Assembly: GCF_026013615.1 (NCBI RefSeq)
Contig: NZ_JAPDPI010000009.1
Span: forward strand, 62,001-126,000
Direction: 5' to 3'
Length of the DNA stretch: 64,000 nucleotides
Source: Plebeiibacterium marinum
GTDB taxonomy: Bacteria; Bacteroidota; Bacteroidia; Bacteroidales; Marinilabiliaceae
This document shows, piece after piece, positions 20,911 to 29,836 of this stretch (the stretch's first letter is position 1; the number at the start of each line of letters is the position of its first letter). Both the position numbers and the translations under genes were made by a program. The notes below the pieces were generated by a model, which was not told the origin of the DNA, did not search any database, and saw only the letters and a list, made by a program, of their open reading frames with translations.

Positions 20911-22083
20911 TTATGCAGTTTTCGAGGCCTTTCGTCTTTGATTACGACTTATTGATATTATCTCTGTTTCCTTAAACTCATACTCATTTACAATATCTGA
21001 AAGTTTCTTAGCGGTACTCAATAACATATCAGCCGTAGCACTCAACTCTTCACTTGATGCTGCATTTTCCTGAACAACCTTACTTAGTTCCTGAATAGAA
21101 GAATTGACCTGTCCTGCACCAATATTCATTTCCTGACTTGCAGCTGACACCTCACTAACCAACTCTATTGATTTCTTTGTCTCAATATTTAAGTTGTTAA
21201 TCTCATCCATAACTTGATTGATCTTCTCCACCCCCTGGGCTGTTAACTGTGAAATCCGGTCAGCAGAATCGGTTGATTGTTCTGCAAGGTTCCTTACTTC
21301 GTTGGCTACCACGGCAAATCCTTTACCGGCAGCACCCGCCTTTGAGGCTTCTATGGAGGCATTGAGAGCTAAAATATTCGTTTGCCCGGCAATTTGAGAA
21401 ACAATCTCCACTTGTTTATAGATTCTGTTTACTAATTCAACCGCTTCCTGTACTCCTTTATAGGAAAGTTGAAGTTGTTGATTTGCCTTTTTACTGATGT
21501 TCTCAGAATCCTGGGCATTGTTTGAATTATTCTGGATATTAGCACTCATTTCCTGAATTGAAGAAGAAATTTCTTCAATGCCACTGGCTTGTTCACTTGC
21601 CCCACTACTTATGGCACTAGTACTTGAATTAATTTGGGTACTTGAATTAAGCAATTCACTTGAACTTTTGTCAAGATTTTGCATTAAGATCCTGTTTGAA
21701 CAAAGAAGATCCTGCAAAGAATCCACAATAGCTTTTATCTCGTACTTTTCATTGGTAAACTTCGGGTCAATGTTTATTGTAATATCCTTTTCGCTCATCT
21801 TTCTTATGACTTCAGTAAGATGTTGAATAGGAGCTTTTACCTTTAGGGATAACAGATAATAACTGCCCAATATCATTGATATCGCAACAGGAACTGCCCA
21901 TAACAAATGTATCAGCCCCTTTTGCCCAACCGTAAAAGCAAAACAAGCCACTGCATCTATCACAATTAAAAAAACCGTTCCTATAAAAAACACAAAAGTC
22001 CTTTTAAACGCTATTCTTAACAAGCCCCAACAAAGCAAGCCTGCAAATACTATAAGCCAAATTCCTAAAGTAAATATATCCAT
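20911..22083 (-). CDS. Orphan methyl-accepting chemotaxis protein without a periplasmic sensor domain
   Basis: Three closely spaced membrane segments (about 4-22, 29-50, 56-77) are joined by short loops, so there is no extracytoplasmic ligand domain. A HAMP-like segment (about 78-130, [19 protein letters not shown]) and the cytoplasmic signalling domain follow. The hairpin tip reads [16 protein letters not shown], then [18 protein letters not shown]. No cheA, cheW or cheB lies nearby. It probably senses a membrane or intracellular signal and may act through a non-flagellar system. The upstream region carries an element shared with the repeat-peptide gene (22220-22240). Confidence 0.93.
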   Translation of the reverse strand: MDIFTLGIWLIVFAGLLCWGLLRIAFKRTFVFFIGTVFLIVIDAVACFAFTVGQKGLIHLLWAVPVAISMILGSYYLLSLKVKAPIQHLTEVIRKMSEKDITINIDPKFTNEKYEIKAIVDSLQDLLCSNRILMQNLDKSSSELLNSSTQINSSTSAISSGASEQASGIEEISSSIQEMSANIQNNSNNAQDSENISKKANQQLQLSYKGVQEAVELVNRIYKQVEIVSQIAGQTNILALNASIEASKAGAAGKGFAVVANEVRNLAEQSTDSADRISQLTAQGVEKINQVMDEINNLNIETKKSIELVSEVSAASQEMNIGAGQVNSSIQELSKVVQENAASSEELSATADMLLSTAKKLSDIVNEYEFKETEIISISRNQRRKASKTA

Positions 22084-22180
22084 TGTAAAAACTTATAATT
22101 TGGATTTTTTTAATATACACCAACCCTATTATGAACTACTCTCCTTCAAAAGGCAAATAGACTTACAATAACAAGGACAT

Positions 22181-22188
22181 TAAAAGTA
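22181..22188 (-). promoter_or_regulatory. Near-consensus -7 element (TACTTTTA) of the chemoreceptor gene
   Basis: One mismatch to TAnnTTTG. It starts 32 nt after the shared operator-like element, the same distance as at the repeat-peptide gene (60004-60011). The predicted leader is about 90 nt. Confidence 0.4.
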
Positions 22189-22219
22189 CGTATACAATTA
22201 CTTATTGGTTTAAAAAGAA

Positions 22220-22240
22220 GCGTGACAAAAACGTGACAAA
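22220..22240 (-). promoter_or_regulatory. Shared tandem half-site element, copy 1 (upstream of the chemoreceptor gene)
   Basis: On the minus strand it reads TTTGTCACG, TT, TTTGTCACG, C: two 9-bp half-sites with an 11-bp period. It is identical over 21 bp to 59952-59972 and in the same orientation relative to the downstream gene. It lies between the mpl stop and the chemoreceptor start. The spacing of one helical turn and placement upstream of a weak -7 element suggest an activator site, for example of an OmpR-type regulator (inference). Confidence 0.65.
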
Positions 22241-22264
22241 GCGCAAATTAATGAATATCAATGT

Positions 22265-23620
22265 TTAAATCAACTGATCTGAAAACAATTTAAAATCAAT
22301 CCCTGAAAAATTTCCCGAACTCATAAAGAGCAAATTCTTTTTATTCCAACTGATTTTCTTTAACTCGCTTTGCAATTCCTCGGTTTCAGAAAAAACTTTT
22401 ACATTTTTTGTAGCAAATGCATGTGCCACTTCATGTTTTTCAATTTGTGGAAGTTTTTTATGGGCTACAACTTGGGGATTATAATAAACAAAACCCACAT
22501 CTGCATTCTGCATTGTGTTTTTATACTGGGGTAAAAACTCCTTGTTTAATGAACTAAAAGTATGAAGCTCCATACAAGCTATTAATTCCCTGTCGGGGAA
22601 CTGTTGCTTTACTGCATTAATGGTTGCCTCTAATTTGGATGGGGAATGGGCAAAATCAAGAAAAATAGTAGATTGGTCATTTTCTTTCAGGGTTTGCAAC
22701 CTTTTGGCTGCTCCTTTAAAAGTAGAAATCGCTTCCAGGAATTTTTCATCTGGTATACCAATCTCGGCGCATACAATTCTGGCTCCATTAAGGTTCTGAA
22801 GATTGTGCGAACCAAATATGGAAAGCGGGTAGCTTTTGCCATTAAATTTTATCGTAGTTTTTCCTTTGTCTATATCCCATAATATCTCATCATAAGCAAG
22901 CGACTTTATATCAGCACGAACAGAACCCGCTATCTTTTGAAGCTCTTCATCCAGAAGAAACCAAACCAAAGAACCATCCTTTTCAATTGAATCTGCAAAT
23001 ATTTTAAACTGTTCCACATAGTTTTCCCATGTTGGAAATACATTGATATGGTCCCAGGCTATCCCGGTCAGAAGGGCCACATCTGGTTTATACCAATGAA
23101 ATTTCGGCCTAAGGTCAATAGGTGAAGAAAGATATTCATCCCCTTCAAATATGGCAATATCTGCATCATGAGAAAGACTAACCATGGTGTCAAACCCTTC
23201 TATTTGAGCACCTACCATATAGTCAAACTTGTAGTTTAATTCCTTTAGTACATGCATAATCATTGAGGTGATAGTCGTTTTCCCGTGACTACCTCCAATA
23301 ACTACCCTTTTCTTATCCTTGCATTGCTCATATAAATATTCAGGATAGGAATAGACCTTTAGCCCCAGCTCTTGTGCCTTTAATAATTCAGGATTATCCT
23401 TTCTGGCATGCATTCCTAAAATAATAACATCAATTTCTTTGCTGATCTTATCTGGAAACCATCCAAATTCGCCAGGGAGTAAACCGTGCTTTTGCAACCG
23501 GCTTTTTGATGGATCAAATATTTCATCATCCGAACCTGTAACCTGATATCCTTTTAAATGTAGTGCAATGGCCAGATTGTGCATGGCAGCACCGCCTATG
23601 GCAATAAAATGAATATGCAT
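22265..23620 (-). CDS. mpl: Mur ligase family protein, Mpl-type (peptidoglycan peptide recycling)
   Basis: Mpl joins recovered L-Ala-gamma-D-Glu-mDap tripeptide to UDP-MurNAc. The 451-residue protein begins HIHFIAIGGAAMHNLAIAL (Rossmann N-domain of MurC/Mpl). It has the ATP loop GGSHGKTT (109-116), IFEGDEYLSSPIDLRPKF, and the C-terminal ligase domain with FLDFAHSPSKLEATI. The FEGDEY stretch and shorter sequence fit Mpl better than MurC, and MurC would normally be in the division cluster. It appears monocistronic, divergent from the DUF3810 gene. Confidence 0.85.
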   Translation of the reverse strand: MHIHFIAIGGAAMHNLAIALHLKGYQVTGSDDEIFDPSKSRLQKHGLLPGEFGWFPDKISKEIDVIILGMHARKDNPELLKAQELGLKVYSYPEYLYEQCKDKKRVVIGGSHGKTTITSMIMHVLKELNYKFDYMVGAQIEGFDTMVSLSHDADIAIFEGDEYLSSPIDLRPKFHWYKPDVALLTGIAWDHINVFPTWENYVEQFKIFADSIEKDGSLVWFLLDEELQKIAGSVRADIKSLAYDEILWDIDKGKTTIKFNGKSYPLSIFGSHNLQNLNGARIVCAEIGIPDEKFLEAISTFKGAAKRLQTLKENDQSTIFLDFAHSPSKLEATINAVKQQFPDRELIACMELHTFSSLNKEFLPQYKNTMQNADVGFVYYNPQVVAHKKLPQIEKHEVAHAFATKNVKVFSETEELQSELKKISWNKKNLLFMSSGNFSGIDFKLFSDQLI

Positions 23621-23665
23621 ATTGTAATTTAAATCAAGAGTTATGACTGGGTTTTAAAATACCAC

Positions 23666-23673
23666 TATATTTG
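23666..23673 (+). promoter_or_regulatory. -7 element (TATATTTG) of the DUF3810 gene
   Basis: Exact TAnnTTTG match 42 nt before the GTG start at 23716. Confidence 0.5.
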
Positions 23674-23715
23674 TTCAAGCGAAAATAATAAGAATAGCTC
23701 TCAAAACCATATAAT

Positions 23716-24780
23716 GTGAACAGATTCAAAAAATATTTGAAATTGGGATTCCCTTTTTCTTTGGCTTTAATCACATATTTGCTGACTTTAGTATTTAAAA
23801 ACAACCCTGACCTAACAGAAAAATGGTATTCCACAGGGATATATCCTCAAATTGCCTATCCCTTATCAAGTTTTTCCGCACTATTTCCATTTTCTTTAGA
23901 TGATACTTTTTATGTATTGCTAACAACTTTCTTTGTTATAGGCTTAATCTTAGTTTCGGTAAAACAAATTCGATTAACATCATTTACGATCAGGCTACTC
24001 CAGACTATTGCCCTATTGTATTCGGCATTCTATTTTCTTTGGGGCTTTAATTATTTCAGGCAACCTGCCCACCTTCGAATGCAGATTGAAAAATCTGAGC
24101 CAAACACAGAAAACTTTGCAGAAGTTTTTAAGCTTGTAGCTGAATACACCAACAAAGCCTATACTTCATGGCAAGACCAGGATACCTTAAATTTTCAACC
24201 TATCCTTGAGCCATCAATAAACGAATTACAGACCTTTCTCCCTGTTGAGTATCCAGGTGGAATGAGACGTATTAAAAACATATCATTTAGCAACTTTTTT
24301 GCTAAGGCTACCATATTAGGATATTACGGGCCATTTTTCAATGAAGCACATATTAACAAGCATTTATCAGTATGGGATAAACCGGTGGTGACTGCCCATG
24401 AAATGTGCCATCAGTTAGGAATTACCAGTGAAGCGGAGGCCAACTTTTACGCATGGCTCATAACTACAAATTCAGAAAACAAGTTTGCCAATTATTGTGG
24501 CTGGTTATATTCACTCGGTTTCTTTATATATCAATCAAAAGATATTTTTAGCAAAGAGGATTTAATGTCTATGATAAAACCAGAAGTAATCAATGACTAC
24601 AGGTCCAGGCATAAACATTGGCATAAACTAAGAAATAAAACCATTGACAAAACCGCAAGTAAGGTGAATGATGTTTATCTGAAATCGAATAACGTTAAAA
24701 AAGGCATTGATGATTATAACGGAATGGTTCAACTGATTATTGACTTTTATTTATCTGAACATAAAGAAATAATTTTTTAG
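23716..24780 (+). CDS. DUF3810 family membrane protein with a metallopeptidase motif
   Basis: Three N-terminal membrane segments (about 11-28, 65-83, 95-112) are followed by a soluble domain containing HEMCHQLGITSEAEANF. The HEMCH motif (228-232) plus Glu239 fits the HExxH...E pattern of a gluzincin-like zinc peptidase. The family (DUF3810) is widespread in Bacteroidota and Firmicutes but uncharacterised; substrate and topology are inferred only. The start is GTG at 23716; the nearest ATG (23714) runs directly into a stop. The HAD phosphatase starts 4 bp after its stop, so the two genes form an operon. Confidence 0.85.
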   Translation: MNRFKKYLKLGFPFSLALITYLLTLVFKNNPDLTEKWYSTGIYPQIAYPLSSFSALFPFSLDDTFYVLLTTFFVIGLILVSVKQIRLTSFTIRLLQTIALLYSAFYFLWGFNYFRQPAHLRMQIEKSEPNTENFAEVFKLVAEYTNKAYTSWQDQDTLNFQPILEPSINELQTFLPVEYPGGMRRIKNISFSNFFAKATILGYYGPFFNEAHINKHLSVWDKPVVTAHEMCHQLGITSEAEANFYAWLITTNSENKFANYCGWLYSLGFFIYQSKDIFSKEDLMSMIKPEVINDYRSRHKHWHKLRNKTIDKTASKVNDVYLKSNNVKKGIDDYNGMVQLIIDFYLSEHKEIIF

Positions 24781-24784
24781 GTAT

Positions 24785-25588
24785 ATGATTAAACTTATTG
24801 CATCAGACATGGATGGTACTTTATTAGATGATAATAAAGAATTGTCGCCGGACTTTAAAAAAGTTTATACTGATTTGCGAAATGCAGGAATACAATTCGT
24901 TGTAGCTAGCGGACGGCCATCTTATTCTTTGAAACCAGAATTTTCCTTCTTACAACATGATATTATTTTCATATGTGATAATGGTGCATTTATTGAGGCA
25001 AACGGGGAACAGATCATAGTGAAACCCCTTGAAATAAAAACTGTACGTGCAATTATAGACGACATTAGAAAAACTTTGGGTGTTAATGTTATTTTATGCA
25101 GCATAGACACTTCGTATATAGAAAGTAACGATGAAGACTTTCTTCAGGAGGCTCGCAAATATTATAAAAAAATAAAATTTGTTGACAACTTGAAAAGTGT
25201 GGAAGACACCATATTAAAAGTAGCCATATGCGACAGCAAAACCTGGATGAAGAATAGCTGGCCTGTTTGGGAGAAATATCAAACACAAGTAGGCGTAGCA
25301 CCTTCTAGTGACATATGGATTGATGTAATGCCACACGAAGTAAATAAAGGAGAGGCACTAAACCTTATACAGAAGAAGTTTGGAATTACAAAGGAAGAAA
25401 CAATGGCATTTGGAGATTATTTTAACGATAAAGAAATGCTGCAACAGGCAACCCACAGCTATGCCATGGAAAATGCACACCCGGAAATTAAGAAAATAGC
25501 AAGAAACATTGCACCTGCTAATTATAAAGATGGTGTGATTAAAACAATACAAAAAAATGTGCTTGGAGAAGCAAATAACAAAAAGTAA
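24785..25588 (+). CDS. Cof-type HAD-IIB phosphatase
   Basis: A cytosolic 267-residue HAD hydrolase, probably dephosphorylating sugar phosphates or flavin/PLP-type small molecules. Motif I is SDMDGTLLDD (Asp8, Asp10), motif II VASGRPSYSL, motif III lysine in HEVNKGEAL, and motif IV AFGDYFNDKEML. A C2B-type cap lies between about 85 and 185, including the CSIDTSYIESND region. The fold is clear; the substrate cannot be read from sequence. It follows the DUF3810 gene by 4 bp. Confidence 0.92.
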   Translation: MIKLIASDMDGTLLDDNKELSPDFKKVYTDLRNAGIQFVVASGRPSYSLKPEFSFLQHDIIFICDNGAFIEANGEQIIVKPLEIKTVRAIIDDIRKTLGVNVILCSIDTSYIESNDEDFLQEARKYYKKIKFVDNLKSVEDTILKVAICDSKTWMKNSWPVWEKYQTQVGVAPSSDIWIDVMPHEVNKGEALNLIQKKFGITKEETMAFGDYFNDKEMLQQATHSYAMENAHPEIKKIARNIAPANYKDGVIKTIQKNVLGEANNKK

Positions 25589-25606
25589 ATATTTTATACA
25601 AAACCA

Positions 25607-25635
25607 GTTGCATTAAAAAATATTTACTAACTTTG
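25607..25635 (+). promoter_or_regulatory. Promoter of rpsP
   Basis: The -7 element TAACTTTG (25628-25635) matches exactly. GTTG at 25607-25610 is a partial -33 element with a 17-bp spacer. The leader to the ATG is about 50 nt and A-rich. Confidence 0.55.
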
Positions 25636-25690
25636 CGCCCGCAAAACAGAGTTTTTGCAACATTTGTAAAACAAATAAAAATAAAAACAC

Positions 25691-26254
25691 ATGCCAGTAA
25701 AAATTAGATTAGCTAGACACGGGCGTAAGAGGCATGCTTTCTACCACATTGTGGTAGCAGATAGCAGAGCACCACGTGATGGTAAGTACATTGAGCGTAT
25801 CGGATCTTACAATCCTAATACGAATCCTGCTACAATCGATTTAAATTTCGATAAAGCTTTAACTTGGTTAAACAACGGAGCACAACCAACTGATACAGCA
25901 AGAGCAATCTTGTCGTACAAAGGTGTTTTAATGAAGAAACACTTATTGGAAGGTGTTAAAAAAGGTGCTTTCGATGAAGCTGAAGCTGAAAAGCGATTCA
26001 ACGCTTGGTCAACTGAAAAACAAGCTAAGATTCAGGCTAAGATCGACGGCCTTGCAGGAAAAGCTGCAGATGAGGCTAAAGAAAACCTTGAGCGTGAAGC
26101 AAAAATTAACACAGAAAGAGCTGAAGCAATTGCTAAAAAGAATGCAGAACTAGCTGCCGAAGCTGAGGCTGCAACTGCCGAAGCCAATGCTGAAGAAGAA
26201 GCTCCAGCTGCCGACGAGGCTGCTGATGCTCCTGAAGCTCCGGCTGCTGAGTAA
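25691..26254 (+). CDS. rpsP: 30S ribosomal protein S16 with a long acidic C-terminal tail
   Basis: The core S16 occupies residues 1-80 ([39 protein letters not shown]). A helical extension of about 105 residues rich in Ala, Glu and Lys follows and ends [15 protein letters not shown]. Such tails are common in Bacteroidota S16 and are absent from the roughly 80-90 residue proteins of other phyla. The tail's low-complexity composition suggests an exposed helix. rimM, whose product matures the 30S subunit, follows after a terminator, preserving the classical rpsP-rimM pairing. Confidence 0.97.
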   Translation: MPVKIRLARHGRKRHAFYHIVVADSRAPRDGKYIERIGSYNPNTNPATIDLNFDKALTWLNNGAQPTDTARAILSYKGVLMKKHLLEGVKKGAFDEAEAEKRFNAWSTEKQAKIQAKIDGLAGKAADEAKENLEREAKINTERAEAIAKKNAELAAEAEAATAEANAEEEAPAADEAADAPEAPAAE

Positions 26255-26297
26255 TTCAAGCTGTATTTTTAAGCAGTTTCAATTATTGTAAAAGAAT

Positions 26298-26327
26298 AAC
26301 CCTCATTTTTAAATGGGGGTTTTTTTA
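26298..26327 (+). terminator. Terminator of rpsP
   Basis: Stem AACCCTCATTT/AAATGGGGGTT with one G-U pair and a very short loop, followed by a T-run to 26326. It separates rpsP from rimM, so partial read-through is possible. Confidence 0.85.
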
Positions 26328-26367
26328 TGTCCAATATTTTTTAAATTTATCATTCAATATTTAAGTT

Positions 26368-26895
26368 ATGATAGAAAAGGACCAATGTGTAGCAGTAGGC
26401 TATATAAATAAACCCCATGGCATTAAAGGTGAAATTGTTTTTTCATTATTGGATGGGTTTTATAGTGAAGACATAGATACCAATTTTCTTTTGCTGAATA
26501 TAGACAATGGATTAGTTCCCTTTCGCATTGAATCCATCCGGACAAAAAGCAGCAAAACATTGTTGGTAAAACTAAATGATGTTAATTCTGAAGATAAAGC
26601 TCGTGACCTATGTGACGCAGAAGTATATTTAAAACCCGAAGAAATCCTTAAAGAAGAAGAAGCTCCTTCTGGTGCATTTATTGGCTTTAAGGTAAATGAC
26701 GCATCCAAAGGTCAAATAGGGACTATTCTGGACATAAATGAGATTGCAAAAAATCCCATTTTTATAATTGAAAACGAAGGAAAAGAAATATTGATACCAA
26801 TTAATCAGGATTTTATAACTAAAGTTGATGAGTTAACTAAAACCATCGAAATGGATCTCCCTGAAGGGTTGATTGATTTATATTTGGAAGGATGA
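26368..26895 (+). CDS. rimM: Ribosome maturation factor RimM
   Basis: RimM binds S19 in the 30S head and assists 16S rRNA processing. The 175-residue product has the N-terminal RimM barrel (VAVGYINKPHGIKGEIVFSL), a linker, and the PRC-barrel C-terminal domain (GFKVNDASKGQIGTILDINEIAKNP, then EILIPINQDFITKVDELTKTI). It is normal in length. The acyl-CoA synthetase starts 57 bp downstream on the same strand and could be co-transcribed. Confidence 0.94.
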   Translation: MIEKDQCVAVGYINKPHGIKGEIVFSLLDGFYSEDIDTNFLLLNIDNGLVPFRIESIRTKSSKTLLVKLNDVNSEDKARDLCDAEVYLKPEEILKEEEAPSGAFIGFKVNDASKGQIGTILDINEIAKNPIFIIENEGKEILIPINQDFITKVDELTKTIEMDLPEGLIDLYLEG

Positions 26896-26952
26896 TTTAA
26901 AGGATCTAATAAATCAACGATCCCGTCTAAAAGCATTGAAGAAAACTGAAAT

Positions 26953-28593
26953 ATGGAAAACAATGGATTTATTGGCATGATCCAACGTGCCTTAACTACT
27001 TACAAAGGTAAGTATGCTTTTTCAGATTATGGAGGGGAAACTTATTCCTACGATCAGGTAGCTGAGAAAATTTACTGGTTTCACCAACTTTTTGAAAAAT
27101 GCGGGATTGAAAAAGGGGATAAAGTTGCCTTAATCGGCAGAAACCTTAGCAATTACGCCGTTTCATATCTAGCAACGGTAACCTATGGAGCAGTTGCAGT
27201 ACCTGTTTTGCCTGATTTTGGAAGCAGTGAAATTCATCACATTGTATCACATTCCGAATCAAAAATATTGCTTTCTACAGATCTTATCTTTAACAAGATT
27301 GATGAAAGTAAAATGTCAGGAATCATCGGCATCGTAAGCATCGAAAGCTTTAAACCACTAGCAAGTTGCTCCGTTAATCTTGACAAGATAATAAACAGCA
27401 TCTGTATTCCTGAGAATATTTCCGCAGAATCACTGAACTTCGCACAAGTTGACAAAGATGAAATGATGGTACTTTCATATACTTCAGGAACATCCGGCTT
27501 TTCGAAAGGAGTAATGTTGCCGCACAGAAGCATCTGGTCGAATGTACTTTTTGCCCAGGAAAACCTGAAACTGTACCCAGGTAACAGGATTGTGTCATTT
27601 TTACCTCTGGCACATGCATATGGCTGTCTGTTTGAGTTTTTATGGCCTTTTACTGTTGGATGCCACATAACATTTTTAAGCAGAACGCCCTCTCCAAAAA
27701 TTATAACAGAAGCATTTCAAAAAGTAAAACCCCACTTGATTCTCTCTGTTCCTTTAATTCTTGAAAAAATATTTAAAAAACGAATAGCCCCCGCTCTTGA
27801 AAAGCCAACAGTTAAAACAATTAGTAAAATTCCGGTTTTAAACCAGGTGGTATATCAGAAAATAAAAAAACAATTAGTAGATGTTTTTGGGGGAGAATTC
27901 CAGCAAATTGTGATAGGCGGTGCCGCACTAAGCAAAGATGTTGAGGATTTTTTACGCAAAATTGGATTTCCATTTACCATTGGTTATGGAATGACTGAAT
28001 GTGGTCCACTAATAAGCTATGCTCCTTTCGATTCAACCAAAGTACGATCTGCTGGTCGATTAGTAGACAGAATGGAAGTAAAAATAGATTCTCCTGATCC
28101 ACACAATGAAGTAGGAGAAATAATGGTGAAGGGTACCAATATCATGTTAGGTTATTATAAAAACCAGGAGGCTACAAAAGAAGTTTTTGATAAAGACGGC
28201 TGGTTACACACAGGCGACCTGGGTGTTATAGATAAGGAGAATTTCATTTTTATCAAAGGACGCAGTAAGAACATGATCTTAAGTGGTTCAGGACAAAATA
28301 TTTATCCCGAAGAAATTGAAGCCCGACTGAATAATATGGAATACGTTCAGGAATGTTTGGTAAGAGATATGGGTAATGGGAAACTTGAGGCACTGATATA
28401 TCCAGACTATGAAATGGCTGATGCGGAGAAATTATCAGAATCTAAACTAAGAGAGAAAATCCTGGAACTAAAAAAAACAATTAATGCCGAACTGCCAGCC
28501 TACATGAATCTTGCTGAAGTGACTTTATTTCCGGAAGAGTTTGAAAAAACGCCCAAGAAAAGCATTAAAAGATATAAGTACACAAAACTTTAA
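26953..28593 (+). CDS. AMP-dependent acyl-CoA synthetase (long-chain fatty acid--CoA ligase type)
   Basis: Adenylates a carboxylic acid and transfers it to CoA. The 546-residue ANL enzyme shows the P-loop LSYTSGTSGFSKGVMLPH, the A5 motif GYGMTECGPLISY, A7 GWLHTGDLGVID, A8 KGRSKNMILSGSGQNIYPEE and the catalytic lysine region KTPKKSIKRYKYTKL. Length and the missing C-terminal extension fit long-chain fatty acyl-CoA ligases of the bacterial membrane-associated type; chain-length preference is not readable. The stop lies 2 bp before pdxB. Confidence 0.92.
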   Translation: MENNGFIGMIQRALTTYKGKYAFSDYGGETYSYDQVAEKIYWFHQLFEKCGIEKGDKVALIGRNLSNYAVSYLATVTYGAVAVPVLPDFGSSEIHHIVSHSESKILLSTDLIFNKIDESKMSGIIGIVSIESFKPLASCSVNLDKIINSICIPENISAESLNFAQVDKDEMMVLSYTSGTSGFSKGVMLPHRSIWSNVLFAQENLKLYPGNRIVSFLPLAHAYGCLFEFLWPFTVGCHITFLSRTPSPKIITEAFQKVKPHLILSVPLILEKIFKKRIAPALEKPTVKTISKIPVLNQVVYQKIKKQLVDVFGGEFQQIVIGGAALSKDVEDFLRKIGFPFTIGYGMTECGPLISYAPFDSTKVRSAGRLVDRMEVKIDSPDPHNEVGEIMVKGTNIMLGYYKNQEATKEVFDKDGWLHTGDLGVIDKENFIFIKGRSKNMILSGSGQNIYPEEIEARLNNMEYVQECLVRDMGNGKLEALIYPDYEMADAEKLSESKLREKILELKKTINAELPAYMNLAEVTLFPEEFEKTPKKSIKRYKYTKL

Positions 28594-28595
28594 GC

Positions 28596-29732
28596 ATGTT
28601 AAAAATAATTGCCGACGACAAAATCCCTTTCCTTCAAGGAATTTTAGAACCCTATGCAGATGTTAAATATTATCCTGGCGCAAAAACTACGGCCAAAATT
28701 GTTAAGGATGCTGATGCTTTAATAACAAGAACCCGAACCGTGTGCAATTCGGATTTGCTAACAGATAGCCGGGTAAAAATGATTGCAACCGCCACCATTG
28801 GATATGATCATATTGACACTACTTTCTGTAAGGCAAATAACATTAACTGGACCAATGCACCAGGTTGCAACTCAGGTTCTGTAAAACAATACATGGCTTC
28901 TGCTTTTTCAAATCTTGCGTTGATTAACAAGCTCAATTTTTCAGACTTAACCATTGGTATTATAGGGGTAGGAAATGTAGGATCAAAAGTTAAAGCCCTT
29001 GCCGAAGGACTAGGTATGCGGGTATTATTAAACGATCCCCCTCGACAGGAAAAAGAGAAATCATCAAATTTTGTTGGAATTGACCGTATCCAAAAAGAGG
29101 CAGACATCATAACCTTTCATGTTCCTTTAACTAATATTGCACCATATAAAACTAAACATCTTTGCAATAAGGAGTTTTTAGATCAATGCAAAAATGGAGT
29201 TGTTATAATAAACAGTTCACGAGGAGAGGTAGCAGACAACATTGATTTATTGCGTTCTAAACTATCTGGAAAAGTTAACAGCATCATACTTGATGTATGG
29301 GAAAACGAACCTGCGCTAAACCCTGATCTAATAAAAGAAACACTCGTTGCAACTCCTCACATAGCAGGCTATTCAGCAGATGGCAAAGCCAACGGAACAG
29401 CCATGAGCGTACAGGCTATAAGTGAGTACTTTAATTTGCCCCTTACCCATTGGTTTCCTAACAACCTACCGGTAAATAAAGACACAGACATCAAAATTGA
29501 TTGCAAAAGAAAATCAATACAGCAAATACAGATAGAAGCCATATTGTATACTTATGATATTATGGAAGATGATAAAAGGTTAAGAAATGCCCCATCTTCA
29601 TTTGAAAAGCTAAGGGGTTCCTACCCTATCCGCAGAGAATTTGAAGCCTATAAAATTATATTACAAGGCGGATCAAAAAATATAGAGGCAGCACTGAACA
29701 AAATTGGTTTTAAGGATGTTCAATGTATCTAA
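28596..29732 (+). CDS. pdxB: Erythronate-4-phosphate dehydrogenase (PdxB)
   Basis: The second step of DXP-dependent PLP synthesis: NAD-dependent oxidation of 4-phosphoerythronate. The 378-residue D-2-hydroxyacid dehydrogenase has IADDKIPFLQGILEPYADV at the start, ATATIGYDHIDTTFC, the Rossmann motif GIIGVGNVGSKVKALAEGLG, and the catalytic Arg/Glu/His in NSSRGEVAD, WENEPALNPD and TPHIAGYSADGKANGTAM. The last part (about 290-378) is the PdxB dimerisation domain that separates it from other dehydrogenases. It is coupled to the acyl-CoA synthetase gene. The pathway's last gene, pdxH, is at 3.3 kb. Confidence 0.94.
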   Translation: MLKIIADDKIPFLQGILEPYADVKYYPGAKTTAKIVKDADALITRTRTVCNSDLLTDSRVKMIATATIGYDHIDTTFCKANNINWTNAPGCNSGSVKQYMASAFSNLALINKLNFSDLTIGIIGVGNVGSKVKALAEGLGMRVLLNDPPRQEKEKSSNFVGIDRIQKEADIITFHVPLTNIAPYKTKHLCNKEFLDQCKNGVVIINSSRGEVADNIDLLRSKLSGKVNSIILDVWENEPALNPDLIKETLVATPHIAGYSADGKANGTAMSVQAISEYFNLPLTHWFPNNLPVNKDTDIKIDCKRKSIQQIQIEAILYTYDIMEDDKRLRNAPSSFEKLRGSYPIRREFEAYKIILQGGSKNIEAALNKIGFKDVQCI

Positions 29733-29742
29733 AATAAGAAAC

Positions 29743-29761
29743 ATTAATAGTTTCTATTAAT
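29743..29761. repeat. Short inverted repeat upstream of gnd
   Basis: ATTAATA-N5-TATTAAT sits about 76 bp before the gnd ATG and could be an operator. In AT-rich DNA such a 7-bp palindrome may be chance. Confidence 0.3.
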
Positions 29762-29836
29762 AATAAATTGCAGAAAACAAGGCCAGTCCCCAGTCAGGAT
29801 CATCGACGGGTTTGTGTGCATAAAAAAAATAAAAAA

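Noticed and set aside
25953-26259. Alternative-frame and antisense open frames in the S16 tail
   Set aside because: They result from the low-complexity Ala/Glu/Lys codons of rpsP.
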